This document shows positions 46,099 to 54,569 of a stretch of 64,000 bases of DNA, piece by piece (the stretch's first letter is position 1; every line of letters begins with the position of its first letter). The notes beneath the pieces were generated by a model. It worked only from the letters and a program-made list of their open reading frames with translations, made no database searches and was not told the DNA's origin. The DNA is taken from NCBI GenBank assembly GCA_021812985.1, contig JAKAMG010000005.1, positions 99,284-163,283 of the forward strand, given 5' to 3'. The stretch is from Bacteroidota bacterium (GTDB taxonomy: Bacteria; Bacteroidota; Ignavibacteria; Kryptoniales; JAKASW01). A program made the position numbers and the translations under genes.

Positions 46099-47466
46099 TT
46101 AGAACGCGAACCATGCAAGTAGGTAGAGCGTGTTGTTGTCAGATGCATTCCTTCCGGAGCCGTCATAGTTACTCGAGCCGCCATTGAACTTCGAATAGGC
46201 GACGTATTGGAGGGAAAGCTGCGTATTGAGCCAGGGTATGTAGGAAACCTGAGCGAGGACCGCACTGCTGTTCGGCGAGCCGTTCGCGCTGCCGGTCACA
46301 GCTCCGGGAGCATAGAGGACCGCATCGCTCGTGCCGGTCGTCGAGAAGTAACCGAGGCCGACGGCAAATGGAGCCTCGAAGTTATAATTGGCATCGATCT
46401 TGAACGAATTGAGGGTCACGCTGTTGGACGCGGAGCCGCCCGCCGCGAAAGTGGCGTCGAGGTTCTGCTTCTCCGTTATGTAGCTCGCATGCGCGACGAA
46501 CTCTCCGCCGCCAAGCGCCTTCTCGTACTGCGCGTCGACGCCGAGATCCGTGTATGTGTCGTGCGGTTCCACGATTCCGGTCGGGTAGAAACTTGACGAG
46601 AGACCGAACGTTCCGACTTCAAGGTACTGCTTGCCCCAGTCGTGCTGGAGAGCCACGCGCCAGTAAGGGGAGACACCCTTGATGTTGTTGGTCCACGTAG
46701 TGTCAGCGGGATAAGAGAGACCCTGGATCGCGGAGTGATATGCGCTGACTTCAGCATAGACGAGATTGTCGTACAGGCCATAGACACCAAGGCCGAGCAC
46801 GTTTCCAGAGTAGGAATTTGCAAGTATCGGGCTCCAGCTTGGCGATGGAGCAGACGCGGATGACGCGTACGGGAATCCCCACGCGGGGGTCGTGTTCCAC
46901 ACGTCCTGCATCGACGGGTTATTGTTCAGCGTTATTCCATAAAGAAGATCCTTGCCGCCCAGCATCGTGTGGTCGGCATAACGGAATTCTGCCATATCCA
47001 TCCCGATCGTACCCGCAGTTGGATCGTAGGTCAACTGAACGTACGAGCCGAGCTTCGGCGTTAGTTCGCCCGACAGGAAGAAGCTGAGCTGCTGAGGGAA
47101 CATGGTCGCGCTCGCTTCCGCGCCGGGAGTAGCCTTGCTCACCTCACTGAAAGAGCTCATGACCATCGCTGACAGCGGGAAGCTGCTGAGTATCTGCAGA
47201 TCCTTCGTCTGATCGTGAGCCGCAACGAGGGTCGGGCTTCCAACCATCGTATACCCGTTTAACTTGAAGAGTCTTCCGAACGGGGTAAGCTGCGGGAAAT
47301 TATAATGACACGCGCTGCAGGCCAGGCCGGTCTGACGCGCATAGCTCGGGATGCAATAGGCATTCGAGCTGGTAAAGAGAGTAATCGCTCCTATCAAAGC
47401 GAGCGCGAGAGAAAGCCGACGTCCCGCTTTTCCAAAAGCCCCCCCTTTTGCAAGTAGCATTTTCAT
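46099..47466 (-). CDS. Outer-membrane porin with N-terminal c-type haem motif (porin-cytochrome fusion)
   Basis: I chose the ATG at 47466 (MKMLLAKGG), with GGAGGCAACA directly upstream. The frame is open to 47520. The 455-residue protein has a signal peptide (LSLALALIGAITLFTSSNAYC). One haem motif, CSACH, is at residues 50-54 in the stretch YARQTGLACSACHYNFPQLTPFGRLFKLNGY. The remaining 390 or so residues look like outer-membrane beta-strands and end in the aromatic LYLLAWFAF. The architecture, one haem plugging a porin barrel, resembles the Cyc2 type of iron-oxidising bacteria (inference; not proven homologous). As first gene of the electron-transfer operon it could carry electrons across the outer membrane. 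Confidence 0.82.
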   Translation of the reverse strand: MKMLLAKGGAFGKAGRRLSLALALIGAITLFTSSNAYCIPSYARQTGLACSACHYNFPQLTPFGRLFKLNGYTMVGSPTLVAAHDQTKDLQILSSFPLSAMVMSSFSEVSKATPGAEASATMFPQQLSFFLSGELTPKLGSYVQLTYDPTAGTIGMDMAEFRYADHTMLGGKDLLYGITLNNNPSMQDVWNTTPAWGFPYASSASAPSPSWSPILANSYSGNVLGLGVYGLYDNLVYAEVSAYHSAIQGLSYPADTTWTNNIKGVSPYWRVALQHDWGKQYLEVGTFGLSSSFYPTGIVEPHDTYTDLGVDAQYEKALGGGEFVAHASYITEKQNLDATFAAGGSASNSVTLNSFKIDANYNFEAPFAVGLGYFSTTGTSDAVLYAPGAVTGSANGSPNSSAVLAQVSYIPWLNTQLSLQYVAYSKFNGGSSNYDGSGRNASDNNTLYLLAWFAF

Positions 47467-47516
47467 TGTTGCCTCCGATATGTTTTGGTTTTTTGCCACA
47501 ATAGATGCTTCTGTTC

Positions 47517-47900
47517 TCAATTCATCTTTTCGTTTCGTTGCAGGCAGCTTCTTACGGCACGCTGAAGCTCTTTAAGTTCCAGCGGCTTGACGAAGAGATA
47601 CTCGGCCCCGTACGATTTGAGCTCCGCCTCGCTGACAGTGTCGGGGTAGCCTGTGATGACAATTATCGGCGTGTCAGGCTGGAGTCTCTTGGCGTGAAGC
47701 ACAAACGTTACCCCCGATTCCATATTGAGTCTCAAATCTGTTATGAGAAGATCGAACTTCTCCTTTTCGAGGACCTCAAGCGCCTCTTTCGGGGCAGGCG
47801 TGGCGACCATGGTACACCCCTCCCCCTTCAGGAAATCCTGAAACGCGAGAAGGATGTTTTCGTCATCATCCAGTACCAAAACCTTAGGGGCGCTTTTCAT
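47517..47900 (-). CDS. Single-domain response regulator (receiver only)
   Basis: The 127-residue protein is one CheY-like receiver: acidic pocket VLDDDEN, phospho-acceptor Asp in LLITDLRLN, Thr in IVITGYP and Lys in FVKPLE. It has no output domain. It may act as a phosphate relay or sink, or bind another protein. It lies about 50 bases before the porin-cytochrome gene on the same strand. A sigma-54 promoter stands directly before it, so it probably opens the electron-transfer transcript. Confidence 0.9.
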   Translation of the reverse strand: MKSAPKVLVLDDDENILLAFQDFLKGEGCTMVATPAPKEALEVLEKEKFDLLITDLRLNMESGVTFVLHAKRLQPDTPIIVITGYPDTVSEAELKSYGAEYLFVKPLELKELQRAVRSCLQRNEKMN

Positions 47901-47925
47901 TTCTCTGCAACTTTCACCCCCGTTA

Positions 47926-47943
47926 GCGCAAACGGTGTGCCGA
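47926..47943 (-). promoter_or_regulatory. Sigma-54 promoter (-24/-12) before the receiver gene and electron-transfer operon
   Basis: On the minus strand the sequence reads CGGCACACCGTTTGCGC. GGCAC (-24 element) and TTGC (-12 element) have the required spacing, GG and GC being 12 bases apart, and only the leading T of TGGCAC is changed. Transcription would start near 47916, about 16 bases before the ATG at 47900. A sigma-54 activator gene lies 3 kb upstream at 50643. Confidence 0.65.
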
Positions 47944-48014
47944 GCTATGAGATCTCAAAAAATTGGAATTAGGAGGGGTTTTAGCGGTTTCTAAGTATGG
48001 GACGCCCACGTATC

Positions 48015-48033
48015 TGACAAGCAGGACTTGTCA
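48015..48033 (-). promoter_or_regulatory. Candidate activator-binding palindrome (UAS) for the sigma-54 promoter
   Basis: TGACAAG-CAGGA-CTTGTCA is a perfect 7-bp inverted repeat centred about 108 bases upstream of the predicted start near 47916. That is the usual place for sites bound by NtrC-type activators. A related half-site (TTGTGTCA) follows near 48046-48053. The gap 47901-48162 has no gene. Confidence 0.55.
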
Positions 48034-48162
48034 TGTGTAAAACGATTGTGTCACTAGTTGGGAGATGGGTCGCCCGTCGTTCCCAGGTTCTATAATGGGA
48101 GGAGACCGAAACGATGAAGATATGGTATCAGGTGCAGACAATACTTTGTGAGGGATTGCCGG

Positions 48163-50646
48163 CTACGCGACGCCGACAGCGAGAGTAGGATGTGCCAATG
48201 GGAGGAATATACGGAACTTCGTCCCGACACCAGGCTTGCTCTCCACGGTTATTATACCGCCGTGACCGTTGACGACGCGCTTGGCCATCGACAAACCTAG
48301 CCCTGTCCCGTTTGGCTTCGTCGTAAAGAACGGGTCGAATATCTTGGCGGTGTTTGCTTTCTCAATCCCCGGCCCCGTGTCGCTTATCTCCAGAAGAATG
48401 CATTCCGTCCCCTTCTTGAGGACTATTTCATCCAGGTTCGCCCGACGCTCCGCCACTGAATCGGAAAACTCAACGTAGACCAGGTCTCTCATCGTTCTCC
48501 CCAGTCTGCTCATCTTCGTCGTGATTGATATTCTTGATTCTGGGCGGGCTTGTTCCCTTCCCCCCATTCTCGGGAGATCGCGCCCCTCAATTGCCTGCAC
48601 TGCGTTGAGCACGATGTTGACGAGCGCTTCCCTCAGGTGCGTGACATCCAGCGAAATGTCAGGGAGTGAAGCCATCTCATCCTTCTCTAGCGTCACTCTG
48701 GCCCGCTCCGCCCTTACTCTAACAAAGGCTATGCTCTCGTCCACCACCTGGTTAACTGAAGCTCTCTTGAAATCCATTTTTGTGGGTTTTGCAAAGCCAA
48801 GAAGCTCGGAAACCGTCGACTCCATACGGTAGGCTGAATTTAAGGCCACAGAAAGAGATTCCTTCTTCGACTGATCCAGATCCTGAGCTTCGTTGAACAG
48901 CTGGAGTATCATCTTTATTGATGTAAGAGAGTTTCTGAACTCATGGGCAATGAATGCCGCCAACTCTCCCATTGTGGCCAGCTTCTCAGTCTTGACAAGA
49001 TGCTGTTCGAGACGTTTCCGATCGGTTATGTCAGTAACAATCTCGAGGACGGAGTCCACCTTCCCATCCTTCTCCATCGGTACTGCGTAATGCTCGATGT
49101 ATCGGTTCGTCCCGTCGCTGTTGACAACCTGGTCCAGATGCCCTTCCACCTGCCCGGTTTGTACGATGCTCTGGCTCATGCAGGTCTGGCAGAAGCCGTT
49201 GCCACAGAAGAAGTCACGGCAGTTCTTGCCGATCACTTCTTCAGGCTGGTACCCTGTCACCTTGGCAAAGGCGGCGCTCACTGTCTGTATCCTGAGATTT
49301 CGGTCGAGTACGAGGAGCGCACTTGGCACGTTGTCAAGAATTGTCTGCAGCTTCGTCTTTTCTTTCGAGAGTTCCTTTGTGCGCTCGGCGACGGTCCGCT
49401 CGAGGCTCGCGCGGTAATCCTGAAGTTCTCTGTCCCTTATCATCAGAGACTCGGCCATGGCGTTGAACTGGTCCGCGAGCTTTTCAATCTCGTCTCTTGT
49501 TTCAATTTTCAATCGATGCTCGTAGTTGCCCGCCGATATAATCTCCGCCCCCTTCCGCATTTCTCCGATCGGTTTTGTGAACTGACTTGTCGCGAGGAGA
49601 CTTAGCGTTACGGACAGTATCAGGAATCCGACGATAGCAGCGCCAAAGGCAAGTGTCGCGGAGTAAACCGGCCGCATCAGTATTTCCTTCGGGATAGCCT
49701 CGACAACGAAGACCGGTATGGAGAATCCCGCGCCGCGGCCAAACTCAGGGTTGTTCGCCGGGAATAGGGGTGAATACGAAACGACCTGCTTTATCCCTTG
49801 AGTGATGATGCCGGTCGCCCCGGAAAGGAGTTCGGATGCAATCGACTGCGGATACTCCTTTGATATTCTGTCCCTGGCCATGACAAAGAGTCTGTCGCGG
49901 TTGCGCCTGATGCGTGAGTCATAGAGGAAATGGCCGTCGCCGCTCACTAGAAGTACCGTCCGCCCGTATTTATGGCTAGAATCGGCCTCCATTATTTGGA
50001 AAAACCGCGAAGCATAGATGTCTGCGACGAGTATTCCAGCCCTTTTATCTCCGTTGAATAGCGGCGTTGCAAAGCTGACTACCGCGACACGTCTTCCGTT
50101 CCCGCCAAGGACTTCAGCCGGAGAGAAGACCGTCTGCCCTCTTCTTAGCGAGTCCGTCAGGAGGACGTAATAGTATTCCCGTAATGGGCTGAGCGACTTA
50201 CTCGGAACGATGACAAACCTGCCGGAGTCGATCCGACCTGAAGTCGATTCGACGCGGACCACCTCCGTTCCCACTCTGTCGAGTATCCTCAGCCTGTAGT
50301 AAATCTTTTTAGTGGCAAGGAAATCGAGCATCTCCTCGGAGAGCTGCGAGTTCACGGTGGGATGGACCGTACCGTCCAGCCTGGCACTCACCCCCCTGAA
50401 CGGCGATGACTCCGTGAGAAACCTCAAATCTGTGTCCACGCCGCCCAGGAAATCTCCGGCCCGCTGACGCACCATCTGCACATTAGAATTCAGATCCCGC
50501 GTCGCGTTGTTGACGATGTTCCCCGCTGTCGACCAGACGGCGAATATCCCGACTACGGCGATCGGGATAATGGAGAGCCCCGTGAAGGCCACGATGAGCT
50601 TGGTACGGATTGAAAGCCATGGGAAAAGCCGGTTGATATTAATCAA
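48163..50646 (-). CDS. Sensor histidine kinase: Cache-HAMP-PAS(four-Cys)-HisKA-HATPase
   Basis: The start is TTG at 50646, whose TTGA overlaps the stop of the upstream regulator gene. The 827-residue protein has membrane segments at about 17-40 and 325-350 flanking a large periplasmic dCache-like domain. A HAMP domain follows (about 350-405), then a coiled coil, then a PAS domain (about 435-550). The PAS carries cysteines 476, 481, 486 and 489 in the pattern C-x4-C-x4-C-x2-C (GKNCRDFFCGNGFCQTC). The HisKA phospho-site is in FIAHEFRNSLTS, and the HATPase shows NIVLNAVQA, DTGPGI and GTGLGLSMAKR. The cysteines could hold a metal or Fe-S centre, or form disulfides, making this a redox sensor (inference). 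Its partner is the NtrC-type regulator it overlaps. Confidence 0.92.
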   Translation of the reverse strand: MININRLFPWLSIRTKLIVAFTGLSIIPIAVVGIFAVWSTAGNIVNNATRDLNSNVQMVRQRAGDFLGGVDTDLRFLTESSPFRGVSARLDGTVHPTVNSQLSEEMLDFLATKKIYYRLRILDRVGTEVVRVESTSGRIDSGRFVIVPSKSLSPLREYYYVLLTDSLRRGQTVFSPAEVLGGNGRRVAVVSFATPLFNGDKRAGILVADIYASRFFQIMEADSSHKYGRTVLLVSGDGHFLYDSRIRRNRDRLFVMARDRISKEYPQSIASELLSGATGIITQGIKQVVSYSPLFPANNPEFGRGAGFSIPVFVVEAIPKEILMRPVYSATLAFGAAIVGFLILSVTLSLLATSQFTKPIGEMRKGAEIISAGNYEHRLKIETRDEIEKLADQFNAMAESLMIRDRELQDYRASLERTVAERTKELSKEKTKLQTILDNVPSALLVLDRNLRIQTVSAAFAKVTGYQPEEVIGKNCRDFFCGNGFCQTCMSQSIVQTGQVEGHLDQVVNSDGTNRYIEHYAVPMEKDGKVDSVLEIVTDITDRKRLEQHLVKTEKLATMGELAAFIAHEFRNSLTSIKMILQLFNEAQDLDQSKKESLSVALNSAYRMESTVSELLGFAKPTKMDFKRASVNQVVDESIAFVRVRAERARVTLEKDEMASLPDISLDVTHLREALVNIVLNAVQAIEGRDLPRMGGREQARPESRISITTKMSRLGRTMRDLVYVEFSDSVAERRANLDEIVLKKGTECILLEISDTGPGIEKANTAKIFDPFFTTKPNGTGLGLSMAKRVVNGHGGIITVESKPGVGTKFRIFLPLAHPTLAVGVA

Positions 50647-52061
50647 GACGCGCCGTTGGCTTTGCCGCGAAAATCGTTCGCGTTTATTCCATGCTTTGAA
50701 ATGAGCCTCTGAAAATTCTGCCTGGTCATGCCTGACGACTTTGCCGCCGCCACGATGTTTCCCTGAAACTTTCTGAGAGCGGTCACGACAAAAGTCTTCT
50801 CGAATTCGTCGATGGCCTGCTTCCTCGCTTCCGCGAAACCGGCCGCCTCTCCCTGCGTCTCACCATTCGACGGTGACACAGTCATCTCGCCGAGGACCCG
50901 GGAAGTTATCACGTCCTGCTTCGCCATTATTACCGCCCTCTCGATTGTGTTCTCGAGCTCCCGCACATTCCCCGGATAAGGGAGGGAGTCGATAAGTCGG
51001 AGTGCGTCTGCCGAGAAACCCTTTATGTTCTTCCTGAATTTCTCCCTGTATTTGGCTAGGAAGTAATCAGCGAGTATCGGTATGTCTTCCTTTCTTTCCC
51101 TGAGAGGCGGGAGGCTGATTACCATCACGTTCAGACGATAGTAGAGGTCCTTTCTAAAATTCCCCTTCCTGACTTCCTCCTCTATATCACGGTTCGTGGC
51201 AGCGATGAACCGCGCGCCCACTTCAAGCGTCTCATTGGAACCTAGTCTTTCGAACTGTCTCTCCTGCAGGACCCTGAGCAGTTTCTGCTGCAGCATTTGA
51301 GAAAGATCGCCGATCTCATCGAGGAAGATCGTGCCCTTCTTCGCCGCCTCGAATTTCCCGAGCCTCCTTTCGGTCGCGCCGGTAAACGCTCCCTTCTCAT
51401 ATCCGAACAGCTCTGACTCAAGCAGCGTCTCCGGTACAGCGGTGCAATTCACCGCCACGAAGGGCTGTGAGTTGTCGATACTGTAACTATGTATGGCCCT
51501 CGCGACAAGTTCCTTACCGGTACCGCTTTCCCCGAGAAGGAGAACGGGGGTTAGATTCGGCGTCGTGGAAACGGAGCCGATAAGCTTGTAAACATTTTGC
51601 ATTTGCGGGCTCATCCCGACGAGCTCGTACTTGTCTGTGAACTCAGCCTTCAGCGAGTCCATGGAATTCCGTGTACGGTCGATCCCCTCTAGACGGGCTA
51701 TCGCCTCGGCGGTGACCTTCCTTACCTGCTGGATGTCGAGCGGCTTGGTGAGATAATCGAATGCTCCGAACTGCATCGCACGCACCGCCGTATCAACTGT
51801 GCCGTACCCCGTCACCATAATCACTGGCAACGTCGGATGGGTTTTCTTTATTTCCCTCAGCGTGTCCAGTCCGCTCATGCCTGGCATATTGATATCCATT
51901 ACCACGAGTGTGGGATTCTCATCAGGGAGGAGCGCAAGCCCGGCAAAGGCGTCGCCGGCACTAGCCACATCATAACCATCCTTCAGGAAAAGCTGCTTGA
52001 GAGCGAAGACGATTCCCTCGTCATCGTCTATCACGAGTATTTTGTGCTTCTGAACTCCCAT
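50643..52061 (-). CDS. Sigma-54-dependent response regulator (NtrC/AtoC type)
   Basis: The start is ATG at 52061; a TTG precedes it by one codon. The 472-residue protein has a receiver at about 8-125 (LVIDDDEG, phospho-acceptor in [16 protein letters not shown]). A sigma-54 AAA+ domain follows at about 155-385: [27 protein letters not shown] and AATNRD. A Fis-type helix-turn-helix is at the end ([25 protein letters not shown]). It is coupled to the downstream kinase by a 4-base TTGA overlap. It is the obvious candidate to activate the sigma-54 promoter at 47926-47943 through the palindrome at 48015-48033 and so switch on the electron-transfer operon. Confidence 0.94.
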   Translation of the reverse strand: MGVQKHKILVIDDDEGIVFALKQLFLKDGYDVASAGDAFAGLALLPDENPTLVVMDINMPGMSGLDTLREIKKTHPTLPVIMVTGYGTVDTAVRAMQFGAFDYLTKPLDIQQVRKVTAEAIARLEGIDRTRNSMDSLKAEFTDKYELVGMSPQMQNVYKLIGSVSTTPNLTPVLLLGESGTGKELVARAIHSYSIDNSQPFVAVNCTAVPETLLESELFGYEKGAFTGATERRLGKFEAAKKGTIFLDEIGDLSQMLQQKLLRVLQERQFERLGSNETLEVGARFIAATNRDIEEEVRKGNFRKDLYYRLNVMVISLPPLRERKEDIPILADYFLAKYREKFRKNIKGFSADALRLIDSLPYPGNVRELENTIERAVIMAKQDVITSRVLGEMTVSPSNGETQGEAAGFAEARKQAIDEFEKTFVVTALRKFQGNIVAAAKSSGMTRQNFQRLISKHGINANDFRGKANGAS

Positions 52062-52175
52062 CAATCAAACCGGCGAAAAAGTATGGTTCCTCTCTCCATC
52101 CTCGAAGTGCGTGAAGTATAAGTTATTTTCGAAAAGAGAGTGAATCAAGAACAGACGGAAAGATCGGGGTTTCCC

Positions 52176-52190
52176 GCAGGGTGCCCCTGC
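52176..52190 (-). terminator. Small GC-rich hairpin after the STAS gene
   Basis: GCAGGG (52176-52181) pairs with CCCTGC (52185-52190) across a 3-base loop, about 20 bases past the STAS stop. On the minus strand only a weak U-rich tail follows (GATCTTTCC). It could be a partial terminator before the regulator gene. Confidence 0.35.
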
Positions 52191-52210
52191 AGGAGGGAGG
52201 CAACGAGGTA

Positions 52211-52567
52211 TTATCTTCTGATGCCGCCGAAGCTGGCGATGGCGTCCTCCTGAGTGCTTTGGACATCAAAGACCATGGTGAGTCTGGTCATGACGAAGAC
52301 ATTCTTTATGTTATCCGGAATGTTTGCGAGCTTCACCTCGCCCTCGTTCTTTGAATAGCGGGTCAGCGCCCAGGTTAGCACACCAATTGCGGTGCTGTCA
52401 AGATATGTAGTCTTCCCGAAATCTATCACAAGCCTCTTATTGCCGCCCGCCGAGAGCTCATTTATGGCTGACCGCAACCGCTCCGTCTCGATTCCGCCAG
52501 TCAGTTCACCGCTGTGCTCAATCACCGCGACGCCAACTATGGGGATACGAGAAACTTTTATCGGCAT
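52211..52567 (-). CDS. STAS-domain anti-sigma-factor-antagonist-like protein
   Basis: The 118-residue protein is a single STAS domain (SRIPIVGVAVIEHSGELTGGIE ... LVIDFGKTTYLDSTAIGVLTWALTRYSKNEGEVKLANI). The Ser in LDSTAIG is at the site phosphorylated in SpoIIAA/RsbV proteins. Such proteins normally bind an HPK-type anti-sigma kinase or act in partner-switching signalling. No separate RsbW-type kinase or PP2C phosphatase is next to it, only two full histidine kinases. GGAAGGAAAATAG supports the start. It lies 253 bases after the HAMP-GAF kinase and 150 bases before the sigma-54 regulator. Confidence 0.88.
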   Translation of the reverse strand: MPIKVSRIPIVGVAVIEHSGELTGGIETERLRSAINELSAGGNKRLVIDFGKTTYLDSTAIGVLTWALTRYSKNEGEVKLANIPDNIKNVFVMTRLTMVFDVQSTQEDAIASFGGIRR

Positions 52568-52820
52568 CGTTCTATTTTCCTTCCATCAGGGGTCTGGGCC
52601 CCCGCTTGAGAGGAGGAGCGGTAGACGGGTTCCTCCGCCATGATGGACTTCCGGATTAGGAAAGACGCTGCGTCAAATTCATTTTGCTTCCTGCTGCGGC
52701 ACCGGCCCATGATCTCCGGTTTCAAAAACATCGTTCGAATCACGCCCTCAAAATAGGAGCTTTCAAACGGAGTAGCAACATGATAAAACGGCCGACTTCG
52801 CGAGAGCGTCGCGCAACGGC

Positions 52821-54200
52821 TCACTCCCTTCCTACTCCGGGCGCGGAAAACGGAACCGTGAAATAAAAGATCGAACCCTTTTTGAGCTCACTTTCTGCCC
52901 ATACCTTTCCGCCGTGCGCTTCAATGATCTTCTTTACTATTGCCAACCCTAATCCCGTGCTTGTTTCCCCCGCCGTTGGGCGGGCGCTCGTCCTGCTGAA
53001 CTCCTTGAAGAGCTTCGATATTTCTTCCGGAGCTATACCCTGACCGTGGTCGGCAACAGAAACGAGTATCCCATCCTCGACAAGACCTGCTGATATCGTG
53101 ACCTTCGTTGCGGCAGGCGAATACTTTATCGCGTTGGAAACCAGATTATCCACAGCCTGCCTAAGTCTTTCTGGATCGATCGTGACCCTGGGTAGAGTAG
53201 AAACTGCATGGAGTTCAATCGTAATATTTTTTCTGTTGGCGGAAAGGCGCATGGCGTGGATACTTCCCTCCAGGACCTTCGGCAAATCCACGGTTTCCGT
53301 CCGCAGGTTGAGATGACCGGACTCGATTGCGCTGACGTCGAGCAGGTCGTTTATCATGGTAAGCATGGAGGTACAGGCTTGCTCCATCTCGGTCAGCATC
53401 TCCTTTGACTCATCAGTCTGCGGACCGAGTTCACCGTCAAGCATCATCTCGACGATGGACCTGATTCCGCCAATCGGATTGCGGAGGTCATGGGCCGCCA
53501 TGCCGAGGAACTTGTTCTTCAACTCATTGAGTTCAAGAAGCTGCTGGTACATCCTTGCCTTCTCAACGATTACGGCGAGTTCGCCCGCGATCTGGACGAA
53601 GATTTCCGTGTGAATGTTTCTGTAAGTATTTGGCCTCATGCTCGAAAAGAACATAACGCCTATAGGCTTCCCCATGGCTATGAGCGGACAGCTGAGACTG
53701 GAACGAATTCCTTCGGCGACAATTCTGCGCGTCGAATCGGAATCCGGGTGCGCCTCCAGGTAAGCTTCGAGGTCATTGAGGATCCGGGGCTTGCCGGAGT
53801 TTATGACATCCATCAGGCTGCTCCCCTCCAGAGGACGAGAGTAGCCCTTCGTGATCTGCATCTCCGGCGAGTCAGAGCGCGCCCAGTGCGCCGTGATCGA
53901 CTTGCCATCTTCGTCTATCAGTGAAAATCCGATCCGGTTGTAAGGGATAAGAGGCCTGAAAGAATCATAGACGTGGTTGAGCACATCGTCTATGACGAGC
54001 CCGGAGTTGATGCGTTCCGTCGCCCTTGACAGCGCTCGCATCTCATCAAATTTCTTCTCCATCGATTCCCTGAGCTCGCTGAGAGCCTTACCGAGACCGG
54101 CAACCTCGTCCTCCCCGACTACGGGTATCTCGACTTCAAACTGCCCCTCCTTCATGGCCAGAGCGGCCTCGCGGTAGCGCTGAATCCTCTCGTCAGTCAT
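52821..54200 (-). CDS. Soluble HAMP-GAF-HisKA-HATPase histidine kinase
   Basis: I chose the ATG at 54200 (MTDERIQRYREAALAMKEG), with AGGGGA upstream; a GTG lies five codons earlier. The 459-residue protein has no membrane segment. A HAMP-like N-terminus (about 1-60: GQFEVEIPVVGEDEVAGLGKALSELRESM) leads to a GAF domain at about 65-215. HisKA follows (FLGMAAHDLRNPIGGIRSI, phospho-His in AHDLRN), then HATPase (NLVSNAIKYS, DHGQGI, STGLGLAIVKKIIEAHGG). It should sense a cytoplasmic ligand or redox state. No receiver is adjacent. The lone receiver at 47517 or the regulator at 50643 could be its partner. Confidence 0.92.
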   Translation of the reverse strand: MTDERIQRYREAALAMKEGQFEVEIPVVGEDEVAGLGKALSELRESMEKKFDEMRALSRATERINSGLVIDDVLNHVYDSFRPLIPYNRIGFSLIDEDGKSITAHWARSDSPEMQITKGYSRPLEGSSLMDVINSGKPRILNDLEAYLEAHPDSDSTRRIVAEGIRSSLSCPLIAMGKPIGVMFFSSMRPNTYRNIHTEIFVQIAGELAVIVEKARMYQQLLELNELKNKFLGMAAHDLRNPIGGIRSIVEMMLDGELGPQTDESKEMLTEMEQACTSMLTMINDLLDVSAIESGHLNLRTETVDLPKVLEGSIHAMRLSANRKNITIELHAVSTLPRVTIDPERLRQAVDNLVSNAIKYSPAATKVTISAGLVEDGILVSVADHGQGIAPEEISKLFKEFSRTSARPTAGETSTGLGLAIVKKIIEAHGGKVWAESELKKGSIFYFTVPFSAPGVGRE

Positions 54201-54215
54201 ATTCTGTCCCCTCAC

Positions 54216-54569
54216 GTATTGTTACAGCCCGTATTGTAATTATGGATGCGCACGACTTCGACGGTCTCCGAAAGATCCCGGGGGACCTGCGGATAAGAAA
54301 TGACTCGCTCGGTGATTTGAACATCCTAAAAGCCTTTTTGAAACAACAAAATCATCTTCGATAAATTGGACGCAGACCTCACCATTTTTAATATCGGCGT
54401 CATTAGCCAAATCTTTAGCTAAGTCCGAGCCACTGAGAGTCAGGAGGAAAATTCCCTGACCCACATGCCCGCAAAATAAAAACCCGCCCCCTTCGTATTC
54501 AAGGCAGGGCGGATTTGTCGGGCAAAGTTTTTTTCTGCTTGCAGCCGGTTTTTGGGTTGCGAGAAGAAT
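54216..54569. other. 354-base gap with terminator and no convincing gene
   Basis: This gap holds the terminator of the GH3 gene and a small minus-strand frame of 74 codons at 54240-54464. That frame lacks a clear ribosome site and its C-terminal half is low-quality, so I do not call it a gene. The upstream part should contain the promoter of the HAMP-GAF kinase. Confidence 0.5.
54484..54512 (-). terminator. Intrinsic terminator after the GH3 gene
   Basis: CCGCCC (54484-54489) and CCTT (54490-54493) pair with AAGG (54501-54504) and GGGCGG (54507-54512), with two unpaired bases on one side. On the minus strand the hairpin is followed by TTTTTATTTTG (complement of 54472-54482). It ends the GH3 transcript about 58 bases past the stop codon. 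Confidence 0.8.

Noticed and set aside
52558..52824. An 88-codon minus-strand frame between the kinase and STAS genes
   Set aside because: It overlaps both neighbours slightly and shows no recognisable motif. It is likely untranslated leader of the STAS gene.
54240..54464. A 74-codon minus-strand frame between the GH3 and kinase genes
   Set aside because: The first half looks protein-like, but the second half does not, and no ribosome site precedes the start. Support is too weak.
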